Shown here piece after piece: positions 1-12,231 of a stretch of DNA of 64,000 nt; the first letter of the stretch is position 1; every line of letters begins with the position of its first letter. The notes beneath the pieces were generated by a model. The model had not been told where the DNA came from. It worked only from the letters and a program-made list of their open reading frames with translations, and ran no database searches. Source of the stretch: Anthopleura xanthogrammica (lineage: Eukaryota; Cnidaria; Anthozoa; Actiniaria; Actiniidae); assembly GCA_964019055.1 (NCBI GenBank), contig OZ025223.1, positions 9,555,763 through 9,619,762 of the forward strand. The letters run 5' to 3'. The position numbers were made by a program, and so were the translations under genes.

Positions 1-286
1 TGCCCTCCTCGGTTAAGCATTTTTGACTTTTCAAAGTGTCTTTCTGACGTGCCTTGGTAATTTAGTTCAAAATCAATGCTTTTTAAGACAACAGCATCTG
101 AATAATGCACTTTTTTTCTTTTATCTTTGATAATAAGTTCGATTTATTAAGCCTTTTTGGGGTTTTTACCTCGTTTAGCGGGTTGAAATAAGTAGAGGCG
201 ATCTTCTCGCCATTAGCGCCTTTTCTAGCTGATTACATCAAGAGCACAAATTATATTATATATAGAAAAATAATTTTCATAGTTTT

Positions 287-658
287 TCAACCAAACAAGA
301 CTTGAATTGCTACTTGGGTTTTGAATAAATCAAGGGAGTCATAAACGAGTTGTTTTTGTATAAAGTTGGCTTCTGATAAAGTGATTTTCACCCAACTATA
401 AAGCAAGCTTTGGACGTAAGGTATTTCCGTTTCTGTTATCGAAAATTCACTGATAGAGCAGTGTGCCCTTTCATATCCCAATGCTTTTAGCCATCTAGTG
501 GCGGATCTATGATTACTTCAAATCAGTATTTCAAAGAATCAACTGAATCCAGATCTTCTGACTCAAAATGACTTGCACATCGTCACCGAAATGGAAATGA
601 AATTGCTTTAGTTGAGAGATGATTTAGACTATTTTCCCAATCATTTATCAACATAAAT
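287..658 (-). CDS. Possible ligand-binding-domain exons or remnants of the NR2E gene
   Basis: A strong acceptor (pyrimidine tract then TAG at 661-659) opens an exon at 658. After one base it reads MLINDWENSLNHLSTKAI, which resembles the helix 3-5 nuclear-receptor signature (LLxxxWxELFxLxxAQxxI). The frame meets TGA near 585-583. There may be an intron starting at the GTGACG there, or the gene may be broken. A second open stretch (about 477-287) contains SITETEIPYVQSLLY and LSEANFIQKQLVYDSL. These resemble helix 7-8 and the following segment of NR2 ligand domains. No clean donor ends this stretch and it runs into a stop at 287. A divergent functional domain, a pseudogenised end and chance similarity all remain possible. 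Confidence 0.35.
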
Positions 659-1596
659 CTAGAAGAAAAAAAAGGTTAATGATTCCGACGGTATTCTAGA
701 TGCATAAAATCTCCCTTAAAAAATTAAATACATGGTCATAATTCACCACAGATAGTTTCTATCCTGAATTTCACGTCATTTGGGAGCGAAATGTCAAGGC
801 TCAAGGCATCTATTTCTACTCAGTTATAAAGAATAGCTACTTCTCGTGGGGTCATTTGGCTACGATTCTAAAGTTAATTTGTTTCATTTCTCGATTTTCC
901 AACATTTTTTTAAATCTTTGGTATAGTTGACGTAGGCTTTAGCAAAAACCAATTTCGCCAAATTGCTATAAGGTCGTAAATATATCCAAAAAGCAAGAAT
1001 CATTGATTCCGATCATACACACAGATGGGTGATATTTTAGCGGATTTTCCACATTTAGATGCCCAGAAAATCTTCATTCGGGCCCCATTGTGTCTTGACT
1101 AAGAACGCGAAAAGATAATATTGTCAAGACTAACTGCATCAGCCTTCTAATACCCCGAAAACTGCCTCAGGTGGTGTGGAAACAGTAGTTTAAATAAGAA
1201 ATAAGAGTAACCCTGCCGGGCTCGAAATATCTCTTTCACCAGTGTTTATTCTTCCCGATAAATTAAGAGGGTGGATAAATACGTAGAAGAATAGAATAGA
1301 AATGAATCTCTCCCCTCGGTGATAACGACGACAAAAACAAAAAATGAAATTCAGTATTCATTGCTTGATTTTTTTTTGCAATGTTTCTTTCTAAACAACT
1401 TTTTTTTGGGATGAAACTCGATTTCGGAACTCAGTTAAGAAGTTAATGTTGTCCAAAGTGTTTGAAAGGACCTGGTGATTCTAGTTAACATTTAGCTAAT
1501 AAAGTCAACAAGCTCTGAATCCCAAGTCACAGGATGTTGTGCTCAAATTGCTTGCAATAACTTCATAATAACAGTTGAGTGAGATAGTATACGTAC

Positions 1597-2018
1597 CGTC
1601 CTTGTTCATGTTCACATCGAAGCATTTCTTGAGGCGACATGAACGACATTGATTCCTGTGAATCTTATCCACCGGGCAGCTACCTTTGCCGTTAGTCGCG
1701 CGGCAAGTATAACTACGGTTTCGTCTGATGCTCCTCTTGAAGAATCCACTGCAGCCGTCGCAAGCATATATGCCATAGTGCTTCCCAGACGAACGATCAC
1801 CGCACACTTTACAAGGTATGTCCAAAAGTCGACCTAGTAAGCCGATCATGTTAAGATGGAGCATTGAAGTACAATTTCAAAAAGTTTTTCAAAAAACAGC
1901 AATTATTATTATTATTACATTATTATTATTTTGTAAAATAAGATTAAGTTTTATAGTTACCATTTGATTTCTTGTCTGTTTTGTCGTCAATAGAGGAGTA
2001 CTCGGAATCGCTATTCAT
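1597..2018 (-). CDS. NR2E (tailless/TLX-like) nuclear receptor, DNA-binding-domain exons
   Basis: Two exons join cleanly. Exon 1 (2018-1961) starts with ATG and encodes a short acidic leader, and its donor GTAAC follows 1961. Exon 2 (1833-1597) begins after an AG at 1835-1834, completes the split Gly codon, and ends at donor GTACGT in phase 1. Exon 2 holds the whole C4 DNA-binding domain: first finger CKVCGD...CDGC, P-box CDGCSG followed by FFKRSIRRN, second finger ending in CRSCRLKKC. The [17 protein letters not shown] run and the CPVDK-HRNQC D-box tail are diagnostic of the NR2E group (TLX, tailless, dissatisfaction). The second finger has eight residues between its first two cysteines, where most nuclear receptors have five. 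The product is a nuclear DNA-binding transcription factor. The hinge exon was not found; ligand-domain-like sequence lies at 287-658. Family is certain, exact orthology is not. Confidence 0.88.
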
Positions 2019-5000
2019 CGTAGTAGTGGAGTGAGTGATATGATTCCAGTGGAATGATCTCTTTACCACTCTTGTAACCTTCCTAAAGTCTGTTTTGATG
2101 TATGTGTCTCTTTATTAGCACGTCTAATTCTATGCGACAAAGCCTTATTTAGAATCTCAACTCTTATTGGTCAATTTTCTATTGTCAAAGTTACTGTTTA
2201 AAAATGGTCCGATTCGCTAGAATTTGTACGTGTTTTTTTATTTAAACGTGTTAAAAGTCTTCTCTATTTTTCTAGGGAATGCTTTTTACCTCAGGACAAT
2301 GAGTGTATTACCCGGCTTATTTTAGATGCAGAGTGATGAATATTTCTAGGGTTTAAGAAAGATTTTGGTTCAATGTATTGACAAACTGTAGTCGAAACAA
2401 CAACACTTAACTTTTTACTGACTTTGAAGAAATAAGTTTCGATTTCATGATAAAAATACACGAGATGCGAACAAGAGAAGAATGGTTCACTATCGGTGTT
2501 GAACGAACTCAACACTCAAAATCACGCAATGTACTCCGGGGAAGAAAGATAGCATTTCCGTAGCGATATATATGGCGGTTAATCACAATATCTTGAATTT
2601 TCAATCGCCTGGCTACAGGGATTGGTCTATGACTTGATAATCGACCAGCCGGCTGACTTCCCAATGATTTCGCGCCTTTGAAAATAAGCCGAAAAAGCAA
2701 AAGATTTCTCCAAAAGTGTCTGAGCCAATCAGGAGTCGAGTTATTGTGACATGCGTGCACGGATCGACCAATCACGTTGCAGCATTTCTCCCTGCACGTG
2801 GAAACGGATAGCGTAAAACACAAAGGAATAAGGAATCGTTTTCAATGTTTTAATGGGTTCTTCATAACACACCTGCTATTCTAAAAACAAGAATTATTGG
2901 TGTATATAAGCTGTATTGTGTGTAGTTGATCAACTATTATCGCCAGCTGGATAACATGAAAAACGAACCCTCGCAGCTACTCGTTCCACACTTCATGTCA
3001 TTACCGTGACAAGACGTCATGGACACGACAGGCCAAATTCTACGGATCCCTTGTTTGGACAACGTTTTATCTAGTGATTTAAAACTTTGGAAATTAATTT
3101 TTTACGTTTTTCGCTCTTCAATTAGATCGTTTATTTTCAATTTATTGTTTTTGGGTAAAGCAATTAGCAGTTTTCGAAAGAAAGGGGTCGCGTGCCCGTA
3201 ATTATCACTTCTCGAAGACAAGCAAAACAGGCGACCACTGTGTATTTACCTCAATTATACCAAATAAACTTGCTGAATATCTAAAGCTGCCAGTCAGAAA
3301 GGAGTTAGTTCGGAACTCTTAGTTGTAATTCGTTTCTTGTCTCTCGCCCTGTAATTTCCTTCTCAATTCATGAACCTGTTGTGGAACATTTCTTAAATGG
3401 GCCGGACTATAAAAGTATTTTAAATGTCAATGCTATCTATCATGCTTAATGCAATTAAGACTAGAGGTGTAAAACGACCATAAAATACAGTAATGACTTC
3501 ACAGATTTAGTGGTTAGCGAAGAATACGATAAAGTGCTTGATCCAGACTCAAGTTGTAGTCGAGCGGAAACCTTTCCCAGACCACGCAGCAAGTGAGCTT
3601 TAGACTAATATTTAGTCAAACACTAAATACACTTAAGCTTAATAGCTGACTAAAAGTGTAATGGCTGCTGTTAAAAAGAATAAATATTTGCTTAGATCAA
3701 ACAGACTTCTTATTTCGAATTAAGCTTGTAAAACTGAAATTCTTTGACAGCGGACGAACCAACCAAACAAATAATAATAATAGTAATAAAATGGTGAAAT
3801 GGCGAGATGAAATAAGATCTACCTAGAGTTTGAACTTTATAGATTTTACGAGTTTTGGATATATAACATTTCAACCATATCCCACAGAGATTGAAAGAGA
3901 GGATTTGTTCAAATGCTAAAAAATGATAAGCGAGCGAAGAATAGAGTTAGTACTGAAGCCAGACACGCTAAAAAGTGCTCACTATTCGTGCAAGTTGCCC
4001 GAGGGAAAAGCCACACTTGCTTACAAAATGATAAAAATCTTATAAAAACTTCGCAAGACTGTAACACCAGGTACAATCACAGCGTCTTGAAAATAAATTC
4101 CCTGATTTTATCAAATAAAATACATTATTTACTTAAAAATTTATGTGAACCCGTAAGCGAAGTCCTGACTAGTAAATCTGATAATTTGAAGGTAAAACTA
4201 AGTCTGTAATAATTGAATTCCAAGTCGTTACATACTTGATTTAAACATTTGGCACTTTTGAATGTTTACATTCAAGTTTATACTTAGTAAATATTGACAA
4301 AAAATGGGTTAAAGGAATAGAGAGAGCGTTTTCCCCCGTAGGGATATTGAAAGTCCATAACATCTTAAACTGTTATCCTGAGTGATTTTTTCAAATAATT
4401 TGTGTTTGTCGTACGTAAAGCTCTTTTTTAACTCACAAACAAAGTTCGTTCGTTAGCCTAACAAGTGTTTATCATTTCAGATCTTTGGTTTATAGTAAGG
4501 AGTGTCGATAAACCACAAACCAGGTTTTTTAGGTGATAACACGTAGAGCATTCTAGCTTGTTAAAGCCTTGAAAAACGCCGAAAGATTTCATATTTTACA
4601 TAAAATCAAATCGGTAAAATATACCATAAAAAAACAACAGAAAGTTCTACCTATAATTGGAGTTAAGCGTCCGGCCATTGAATACGCATTGGATTCAAAC
4701 AGTTATCAACAAACACAATGTAAAGAAAACAGAAATAAAATCTTCCATAATTTCCTCCGATAATTATTCATTCTTTTCCATTTTTCTACCTTGAGCCGAC
4801 TTCGTCAACTCGCCAGATTTCAATTTTGAAAATTCCTCTTAATCCCCCGAGAATGGACGTATTTAAAGCATGTTTTCAAGCTTTATCGTCCAAGTTCTGA
4901 CTTAAAAACCTTTATCTTGACAATGATGTAAAGGTCTCTTTTTAGAGGCGTTTCAAATCAGTTAAAAGAATACTGTTTTGAATGGAATTTTCCAAGCAAC

Positions 5001-5986
5001 ACAAAGGTAGAATAGACGATGATTAGTCAATTAATACATATAATAGCTTCAAAATCAGATTTGAAAATCTTAATCAGTTGTCTAAATATTAATGAGGATT
5101 ACAAATTGAACCGGCGCTAAAAGAACCAAGAATATAAATACATAAAATAAAAAGTCTATTTTCTGGACAAAATTTGGTCAAGGGAAACTAAAAATGTATC
5201 ATTTTCACGACCAAAAATGTAGAAAATAAAAATAATTTCTCCGTACATTTTCTCCAAAAAATGATGTCTTTTGCGTATTTTTTATCGGTTTAAAACTACG
5301 ACTTTTTGGGACGACATTTTTTGTCCTTTTTTCTCGGTTACCTGCACTTTGCAATCGGTCAAAAACTAAAAAAAATCTGGTCAGCAAATAACATATCTTA
5401 ATCCCAAAATTCTACATTTTCGTTGGTATTTAGTAGTTCTTTCCCCATGTAAGACAAATTTCGAGACCCAAGGTTGTTTTTTATTTTAATGCTGTAATTT
5501 TCGCTTCTGTAAAGCTAAGAAGTTCACTTTTTGTTACTGGTTCTTCTATCCTTATATTGATCATTGTTGCCGGATTCTTTTCGCATTTATCTGTTTTTCT
5601 ACAAAATAAATTGCTCAAATTAAGAGTTTTTTTGTGATTCTGTGTAGATGTTATTGTTGGAGGGGTGGATATCATTTCGACTGTACCGATAACACTGACT
5701 GACACTAATTTCGGTAATGTGTCCATCTGAAGGTTGAGAGATTGCGATATAAGACTAGCAAGAGTTTAATGTTTGACAAGGAAATACGGCACTGAAAATG
5801 TGTCTAAAATATCAACGAAGATTTATCATTGATTTGGTGAACATATTGATATACATTTTATGTTGTAAATGGACATATTTTTTAGTGTTTCTGAGGTGAG
5901 TAGACATTTCGTACATGTGCGCATGTTTCACCGAAACTGAAGCACGTCACATCAGTGGGATGGGTATTGGATGGAACAATGAAATG
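2019..5986. other. Region without a recognisable gene
   Basis: The first few hundred bases are the 5' flank of the NR2E gene. CCAAT-type motifs occur near 2722-2728 and 2768-2774, about 0.7 kb upstream of its start codon. The rest is AT-rich. The open frames present (for example 3913-4209 plus and 5481-5726 minus, 81 codons) have no domain, no splice context and no resemblance I can name, so I do not call them genes. Confidence 0.5.
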
Positions 5987-6121
<135 letters not shown>

Positions 6122-6351
6122 GTTCCAGTTGCCGCGGATGATAAAATATAGTTTTTCTATGCGCGGTAACTCCATGTAAAAAGGTAAAATAGTTTCTTTA
6201 CCTACTGAGCACGATCTCTCAGGCTTTTCCTTGTCCTTCATCTTTTCCTTCTCCGATCCATATTTCCTTCCATCCTTTGCTTTCGCCAACCAATTTTATT
6301 TCACAACACAATACTCAGTTCTTCCTGAAATAAAGATAAGGCACAACTATA

Positions 6352-6569
6352 GTCCCCTTCACAGTTCCCTTCGCCATCCGCTTGAAAGGTAGCCGTGTCT
6401 TAGCATCGAAGCGAGACGAACGGTCGGCTTGCAATGATAGAAACATGTGAATAATTGTCCGAGGTATCAAAAAAGGTGTCTATCACTGCAAGGTCACCGT
6501 TCGTCTCGCTTGATGCAAAGGCACGGCTACCTTTCAAGATGGCGCAAGGAACTGTGAAGGGGACTGTTC
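6352..6569. mobile_element. Foldback MITE with about 90-bp inverted arms
   Basis: The left arm starts AGTCCCCTTCACAGTTCC and the right end is its inverted copy. Both arms contain GAAAGGTAGCCGTG and AGCGAGACGAACGGT. About 30 bp of loop separates the arms. There is no ORF. I could not define a target-site duplication with confidence. Confidence 0.85.
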
Positions 6570-7734
6570 ACTAGCTAAGGTGAATCCACGGACGGTGAAT
6601 ACGAAGGGCCAGAGTTACGAAACTTTCAATTCCTCACTCACGAATACAGGAAGAAGATCGAATGCCACTCGATTTGATTGATATTTATATTAATTTATAT
6701 TAATTTATAAAAACACTCACCGATAAGAAGACAACTCCACACTACGCAAATAAACCTGAAAGTGAATACGAGAGATTTAAATTAGGGTTCGTGCTACTCC
6801 TTGAAAAGCCCTGGAATTCAAAACCCATTTTTAAGTGCACTTGAAAAGCCCTTGAAAATAGAAAAGTCGTTAAATACTCCTGGAATCAGAGCCCTTGAAT
6901 ATTATACCTAGTTATTATGATCATCTGTTACCTAATTTTGTTCACAGTTAACTTGTTATTTTGATTCTAACTTTGTTCCAAGAACGACAAGGTTAGTATG
7001 CTACTTTCCTTCATTTTACATCAATGTTATCAAGCTTAGATACCCTTTAATAATGACTTAGCTGTTTTTATTGATTGTTAACTGAGAAAAAATTCCCAAA
7101 CAAAATTGATTCTTGACAATTGTCATTTTGGACCTTGAAAAGTCCTGAAATTATGTCTTGGAGTGTGGCACGAACCCTGCATATACACGTTGCAATCCTA
7201 ACGTTTCTCTTGATGAAACAATCAAGATAAACAAGAAGAAATACGTAATTACAGATAAAGATTCAAAAATAAGTTGGAAACCACTTCTATTGAAGTAATA
7301 ACTGTTATATAACTAAAGTTTTGAATTTAAGACTTACGATTTTCTGTTTTTGTCCAGAAGACGTGGTCAGCCGTTCCAGATTACTGCGCACATTCATGAC
7401 TCGAAGATTTCGAGTGTGCAAGTTTGCACGTGCGCACGTGGGAATGCAATCGTAGCACTCAATTCATTGATTCATTTGCAGTACCTTTTACGGGCTTATT
7501 AGAGTGATTTTGTACTTTTACTTAGGAACCAATTCAATTCAATAGTATTCAACTTGTAGGATCTCGTAGCAAAATCGAGATCCTACAAGTTGCGTCGCCT
7601 GAAACAGCCCCGTGATTCAGCGCACATTCTATTCGTTGCATGTTTCCCGCGCAAACTCCCAAAGACCAGAATTGATTGAAAAATGAAACACGTTGCAAAA
7701 ATGCCCGCAATATTGGTCGTATCTACCCGGGATC

Positions 7735-7895
7735 GATTCAATTGCTGGGTTTCAATCAGCTGATAAAAGTCTTTGAATCTCATTATCTGCTCCAAATGGT
7801 GGTCAAACACTGACCACCATGTGCTGTCAGCCAGAAAGAATTCTATTGAAAACTTGTGATTCAGCTGATGAACATTCTGTACGAGACAGGAAATG
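7735..7895 (-). repeat. Dispersed repeat (CAGCTGAAT...TTGAAACC type), copy 1
   Basis: Read on the minus strand, this segment contains AGTTTTCAATAGAATTC, CTGGCTGACAGCACATG and CAGTGTTTG. The same order of words recurs on the plus strand at about 33955-34070 (inside the DBHS gene) and in tandem form at 44250-44500. The function is unknown. Confidence 0.65.
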
Positions 7896-8199
7896 ACGTC
7901 AAGTGAAACCAAGCAATACTAAGGCACCTACGACCCCAGGAAGTTTGTTCAACGGTTATAATTTTAGCACCATCTGATTGGTTGATAAGAACAGGCAATT
8001 ACGAGCAATGTTACAGCTATGCATGCGGTTCAAACGGTGAAATTCGTTGCTTGGATTTTTGCAAGAGTAGAACGGGATTCATCTTCGGGATTGCAGCAGG
8101 CAATGTTGCGTGCAAAACGTTTCAGGAGTGGACACGCGCTGCAATAGTCCTCGTGCATGCAATAATGCTTGCAATGTTTCACTGTGCTTCTGCACCTTG

Positions 8200-8285
8200 A
8201 TAAGCTACGGACACAAGGTGCAACATTGCGCGCAGGAGATCGATATTGCAAGCCATGTCACACGACGCAATTTATTGCACACAAT
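8200..8285 (+). mobile_element. Partial MITE of the CTGAAGTAG foldback family
   Basis: It has the family words TAAGCTACGGACACA, GCAACATTGCGCGCA and CCATGTCACACGACGCAA in the same order as the longer copies at 8596-8772, 26654-26829 and 51128-51268. It lacks the central hairpin. Confidence 0.7.
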
Positions 8286-8479
8286 TTATATATAGACACC
8301 CAACAAACATCGGACTTCATGCGACTGTTGGAGACAAGATTTCAGTCCTACCACATCCAGACAGAAGTCCTGTAAGGCCAGAAACGTGCCTAACGGGAAA
8401 ATGATATAATAATAATAATCAATCTTTATTCAGGAAAGCCTTCTTCACATACGTGTTTTACAATAGGGTCCTGATGATG

Positions 8480-8545
8480 AAGATGATGACTCAGTTATTC
8501 TCAAACTACCCGTTGTCTGAAATGGGAGAACATTACGACCAAGCT
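8480..8545. mobile_element. Fragment of the ACCACGTGTCATTCC MITE family
   Basis: It contains GTCTGAAATGGGAGAACATTACGACCAAGCT, shown here in pieces as GTCTGAAATGGGAGAA and ACATTACGACCAAG. This matches one terminal arm of the elements at 14056, 25881 and 62747. Confidence 0.6.
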
Positions 8546-8595
8546 GCAAAGGAGCCACTCAAGTTTATGATAGAATAATTGCTGCAGACACTTAA

Positions 8596-8772
8596 GCTAA
8601 TTAAGGACACACGGTACAACATTGCACGCAATGTTGCGGCAATCCATGTTGCGAGCCATGTAACACGACGAAATTTGTTGCACGCAAGGTTGCTGAAGTA
8701 GAAAACGATCCTACTTCAGCAACATTGCATGTAAAATTGCGCGCAATGTTGTACCCTGCGTCTTTATCATGC
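8596..8772. mobile_element. MITE, CTGAAGTAG foldback family
   Basis: Its outer words are GCACGCAATGTTGCGGC and GCGCGCAATGTTGTACC. The central hairpin is TGCTGAAGTAG - AAAACGATC - CTACTTCAGCA. It lies directly downstream of the fucosyltransferase stop codon, so it could form part of that gene's 3' UTR. No ORF. Confidence 0.85.
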
Positions 8773-8779
8773 CATCGAG

Positions 8780-10231
8780 TCAAGATCGATTGATAATATC
8801 GTTATATATCTTATCCGTTTTACCACAATGCTTACTCTTGCTCCACGTCTCGTCAAGTCGTTCATACACTTTCGGTTTCTGATCCAAGTTTATTTTTGCA
8901 CATAAAGCGCATTTGAAATAAAGCAGAGTATCCCGAATAACATATTTCTTTCTCCAATTAAAAAACTCCATGTAAGCGGTGATATTCTTGTCCAAATAAA
9001 GAAGATAGTTCGCCAGTGCTTTAACGGTTGGGAAGTCAGCCGCGTTAATGTACGACCCAGGGACTGCGATTTTACTGTCGTATTTCGAACCACCCATCAC
9101 AACGGGAACCAAACCCATTGATAATTTTCTCCAGTACTTTTCTGTAATGTAGTCCTCGCACATTTGGTTTTCAAATGAAAGGGCAAACTTGTACTGTTTG
9201 AGTTTTTCTGTGCAATCCTTTGATGATTGCGCACACGATCCAGAACCACCACCTAACGCTGCTCCACAAGCACCAAAGACATCTACATTCATATACTTTC
9301 TAAGTTTACCTACATATTTATCACGAAGAAGACCACAATGTGATGCCGCCCAGAAAACTAACTTGTTTTTACCTCCAACAAGTTTCTTTAAAGACTCTTG
9401 TCCTGTCCAAGGAGTGATTCTTGGAAAGTAGTTCCCATATGGGGACCTTAAATCTGAATCTGCTCTATAGGTTAAAGTCCAGTTGAACATTCCATTATAG
9501 GGGGATGGATTCGGTGTATACATAGGATTCTCCATTACAAAATAGATCCATCGTTGATGGGAAGGTCTTGTTTTTTGAAGGTTTCGTAGCTCCTGTAAAC
9601 TAGTCATATCTCTGGCGTGAAATATCACAGCATCGCTTCGTGTAAAGTGGGTTTTATCTGTTGTAAAATCACATTGGTAAAAGGGACATTTTGTACCATT
9701 AATTCTGTTAAAATCTTCTTTTTTCACAAGCCATTTTGGGTCTCCAAAAAAAGTCGTATACATCATAACAACTTTTCTTGTTGTTGAATTGACTTTCGCT
9801 GATTCTTTCCGTAGTTTCCTTTCATCAAATTCGCCTCCTAACCTACGAAGCACTTCCTGGGTAATTTCAAATTCTGCTTGAGAAATATTTAAATGCGTTG
9901 CACCATCATCATCATTTACTTTCTCTGATTCCTTCTCTGGTTTCTTTTCATGAAATTCTTCTCGTAAAGTTCGAAGTACTTGATGGATAACTTTTTGGGA
10001 TCCTGTTTGAGAAGTGTTAACATGCGTTGTGTAATTATCATTCTTTTTGAATCCGCCAGAGAACGTCCGATTTCTATTCAAATAATCATGAAAGACTTTT
10101 TCGAATTTCTCTTTCAATCTCTTCCCGTGAACCATCAGATAAGTTCTTTTATAACCAAGTGCGTTCATGAAAATCCCAACCACAAAACAAACAACAAAAA
10201 CAAAAATGATAAATATTCCTTTTTTGTTCAT
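8780..10231 (-). CDS. Alpha-1,3-type fucosyltransferase, GT10 family, single exon
   Basis: A complete intronless ORF of 483 residues. It should transfer fucose from GDP-fucose to glycoconjugates in the Golgi lumen. Residues 7-26 form one hydrophobic segment after MNKK, giving type II topology. Residues 27-150 are a charged stem. The catalytic region follows. Its GT10 hallmarks are KNKLVFWAASHCG (about 288-300), VDVFGACG (316-323), FALSFENQMCEDYITEK (349-365), GLVPVVMGG (373-381) and the acidic/aromatic tail through YLDKNITAYMEFFNW. All the usual GDP-fucose-site residues of the ENxxCEDYxTEK motif are present. Sequons occur at NRT (53), NYT (66), NTS (72) and others. The stem carries a tandem duplication: residues 69-106 repeat as 112-148. 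The ATG at 10231 is the natural start because the membrane segment follows at once. The acceptor linkage cannot be read from the sequence. Confidence 0.93.
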   Translation of the reverse strand: MNKKGIFIIFVFVVCFVVGIFMNALGYKRTYLMVHGKRLKEKFEKVFHDYLNRNRTFSGGFKKNDNYTTHVNTSQTGSQKVIHQVLRTLREEFHEKKPEKESEKVNDDDGATHLNISQAEFEITQEVLRRLGGEFDERKLRKESAKVNSTTRKVVMMYTTFFGDPKWLVKKEDFNRINGTKCPFYQCDFTTDKTHFTRSDAVIFHARDMTSLQELRNLQKTRPSHQRWIYFVMENPMYTPNPSPYNGMFNWTLTYRADSDLRSPYGNYFPRITPWTGQESLKKLVGGKNKLVFWAASHCGLLRDKYVGKLRKYMNVDVFGACGAALGGGSGSCAQSSKDCTEKLKQYKFALSFENQMCEDYITEKYWRKLSMGLVPVVMGGSKYDSKIAVPGSYINAADFPTVKALANYLLYLDKNITAYMEFFNWRKKYVIRDTLLYFKCALCAKINLDQKPKVYERLDETWSKSKHCGKTDKIYNDIINRS

Positions 10232-11925
10232 GTTCCCTTAGTTCAGCACAACGTTAGAAGCTATTTAGTGTCTTCTTGTAGTTTGAAGGATTTCCATAGA
10301 TTATGATGCGAAAAACTGAAAATAATCGTATTTAACTGGTAAACATGGATGTTACGACTGAAAACCGGGAAAGCTGAATAAAATATGTACAAATAAGTAT
10401 ATAAATGTCAGCGGGTTCATGCAGAATTATTGTTACTATAAAAATAGCACCTGAACTAGCTGATCTGAAATAGTGACGTAGAAATGACGTCACTGCAAAT
10501 CTGAGGTGTCATGAAGCCTGCGACAATTGACTTACAAAAATTTATATCTGAGATAAATCTAGATTTTCAGGAGAGGTTATTGATATTCTGTATAGAATTA
10601 GTATGATATTTATCAATTAGTGGGAAATACAACAAAGAATTAACCATTTCCAGTAGTTTTTCTCAGATCAACTGGTAGGTGCCGCACGGGTGGGTCGGTC
10701 GGTTGGAAAAAATAGAAAAATATAAATATAAATATATATAAATCTATATATATAAAACAAATAAAAATAGGCGAGGAGTATGCCTTGTTTGTGCCAATAA
10801 AAGCGAAAAGCCAGTGGTGTCATCAGCGAAATCAGGGCACAATGCACAGAAATCAAAAAAGATTAATTATCTGGCCCATTTACCCGCTCAGAACCTCAAT
10901 AAACTTGTCAGTAACAATAGCGATTTGATAGTCGTTCCCTGGTATTATCGGCCTCGTATTATTCATTTTTTATTCCTGGTTGCTGAAAATTAGGGTCGGT
11001 CGGGCAACGGGAAACGAAAAAAAAAATGAGTACGGCCTTAGAACCGTAGTGAGCTGGACAAATTTATTATTGTTATGATAATTAAGGCTGGACAAACATT
11101 AAACTATACATCTTTAGACGCTGAACTCATTCAGCAGCCAAATAAATGAAACATGCCATATATATACTATCACGAACCTTATCAAACTTTGACCATGGGC
11201 TACACATTTGGCTTGTACCTTCCGCAAACAGTAGATTATACGTGAATTAGAAGGTTCGAAGTTATTCGTCTCGCTGCAGGTATGGGCTAACTAACAATGG
11301 ATTGAGTTCAGGTTACTTGTTATATAGTCTTGCATATCATTAAATTATCTACCGTGGGAGTGTGTAGGCATTTAGAATATGCACATATTTTTTTTATATC
11401 ATATAATATATGATAATTTTCATATCCATTTTATATGTGTATAACAAATAATTCTACAAGTGTCAGATATTAAAACATTATTCTTTGACTGTTAACCTCT
11501 TGTCTTGTTTTTTAAAAGAAAAATCGTATCTCATAAATTTATCACCTGCCAACAGGTAGGCCTACTTTAAAAGCTGAGTAAGCAGAGCTCGTTTCTCTTG
11601 AAGACTCGAGCCAACACCAAAATCCTATAGCCTAAAAACCAGGCTGATTCGAACGAACGCTCATTGAGAATCTTTGCTTCTAGAAGGTTTCTTTCTGGGT
11701 CCTCCACTTTTTTTTCCGAAAAAAAGCAACATGTGAGTCACTGCCGAGTGTTGTGTGAAGCGAATCTTACTGGAGTGATGATTATAGTAAACTAATTGGG
11801 GACACCTGTCTAAGAACCCATAGAAATAAAATAAAAGTAAAATGAATAAAAGAGAAGGTAATAGGCATTCTCTGAACCCGCATAAACGTCTAGAACCGAT
11901 AATTCTAACTGATCGAGACTACTGA
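10232..11925. other. Region without a recognisable gene
   Basis: It contains the 5' flank of the fucosyltransferase. An AT-rich patch (10717-10765) is built of TATAAA-like words. I see no exon with domain similarity. Confidence 0.5.
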
Positions 11926-12231
11926 ACCCCCCGGGGGGGGGGGGGGGGTTACTTCGGGTCGTTTCATACGGGGATGCTCCGCCCGGACTCTCGACCCCTT
12001 ACCCTTTTCTATACCAAATTTCAGCAAAATAAGCACCCTTTTTATATACCTTTTTGCCTGAAAAGGTACCCCTTTCATATACCTTTGAAGAAAATCTACC
12101 CCTTTTTATAACAAAACTCACAAAGTTCCACCTCTTTTCTATACCTGAGGCCTGAAAAAAGTACCCCTTTCGGGCGGAGCATCCCCGTATAGTCCATTAT
12201 AGGGAGTACCCCCCCCCCCCCCGGGTACTGA
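11926..12231. mobile_element. G/C-tract-capped foldback element, copy 1
   Basis: A run of C then a long run of G sits at the left end and a long C run at the right end. Inside lie inverted copies of CGGGGATGCTCCGCCCG. The core repeats words such as ACCCCTTT and TATACC several times. Related elements are at 19087-19502 and 38755-39008. No ORF. Confidence 0.8.

Noticed and set aside
2509..2823. 104-codon minus-strand ORF upstream of the NR2E gene
   Set aside because: It contains CCAAT boxes and promoter-like sequence. The peptide has no domain and no splice context links it to the receptor.
5481..5726. 81-codon minus-strand ORF
   Set aside because: Ordinary composition and no stop-to-stop excess, but no domain, start context or neighbouring exon supports it.
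6160..6300. Lys-rich exon candidate (AKAKDGRKYGSEKEKMK) on the minus strand
   Set aside because: A stop lies directly upstream in frame with no acceptor between, and the downstream part is the CAGA microsatellite.
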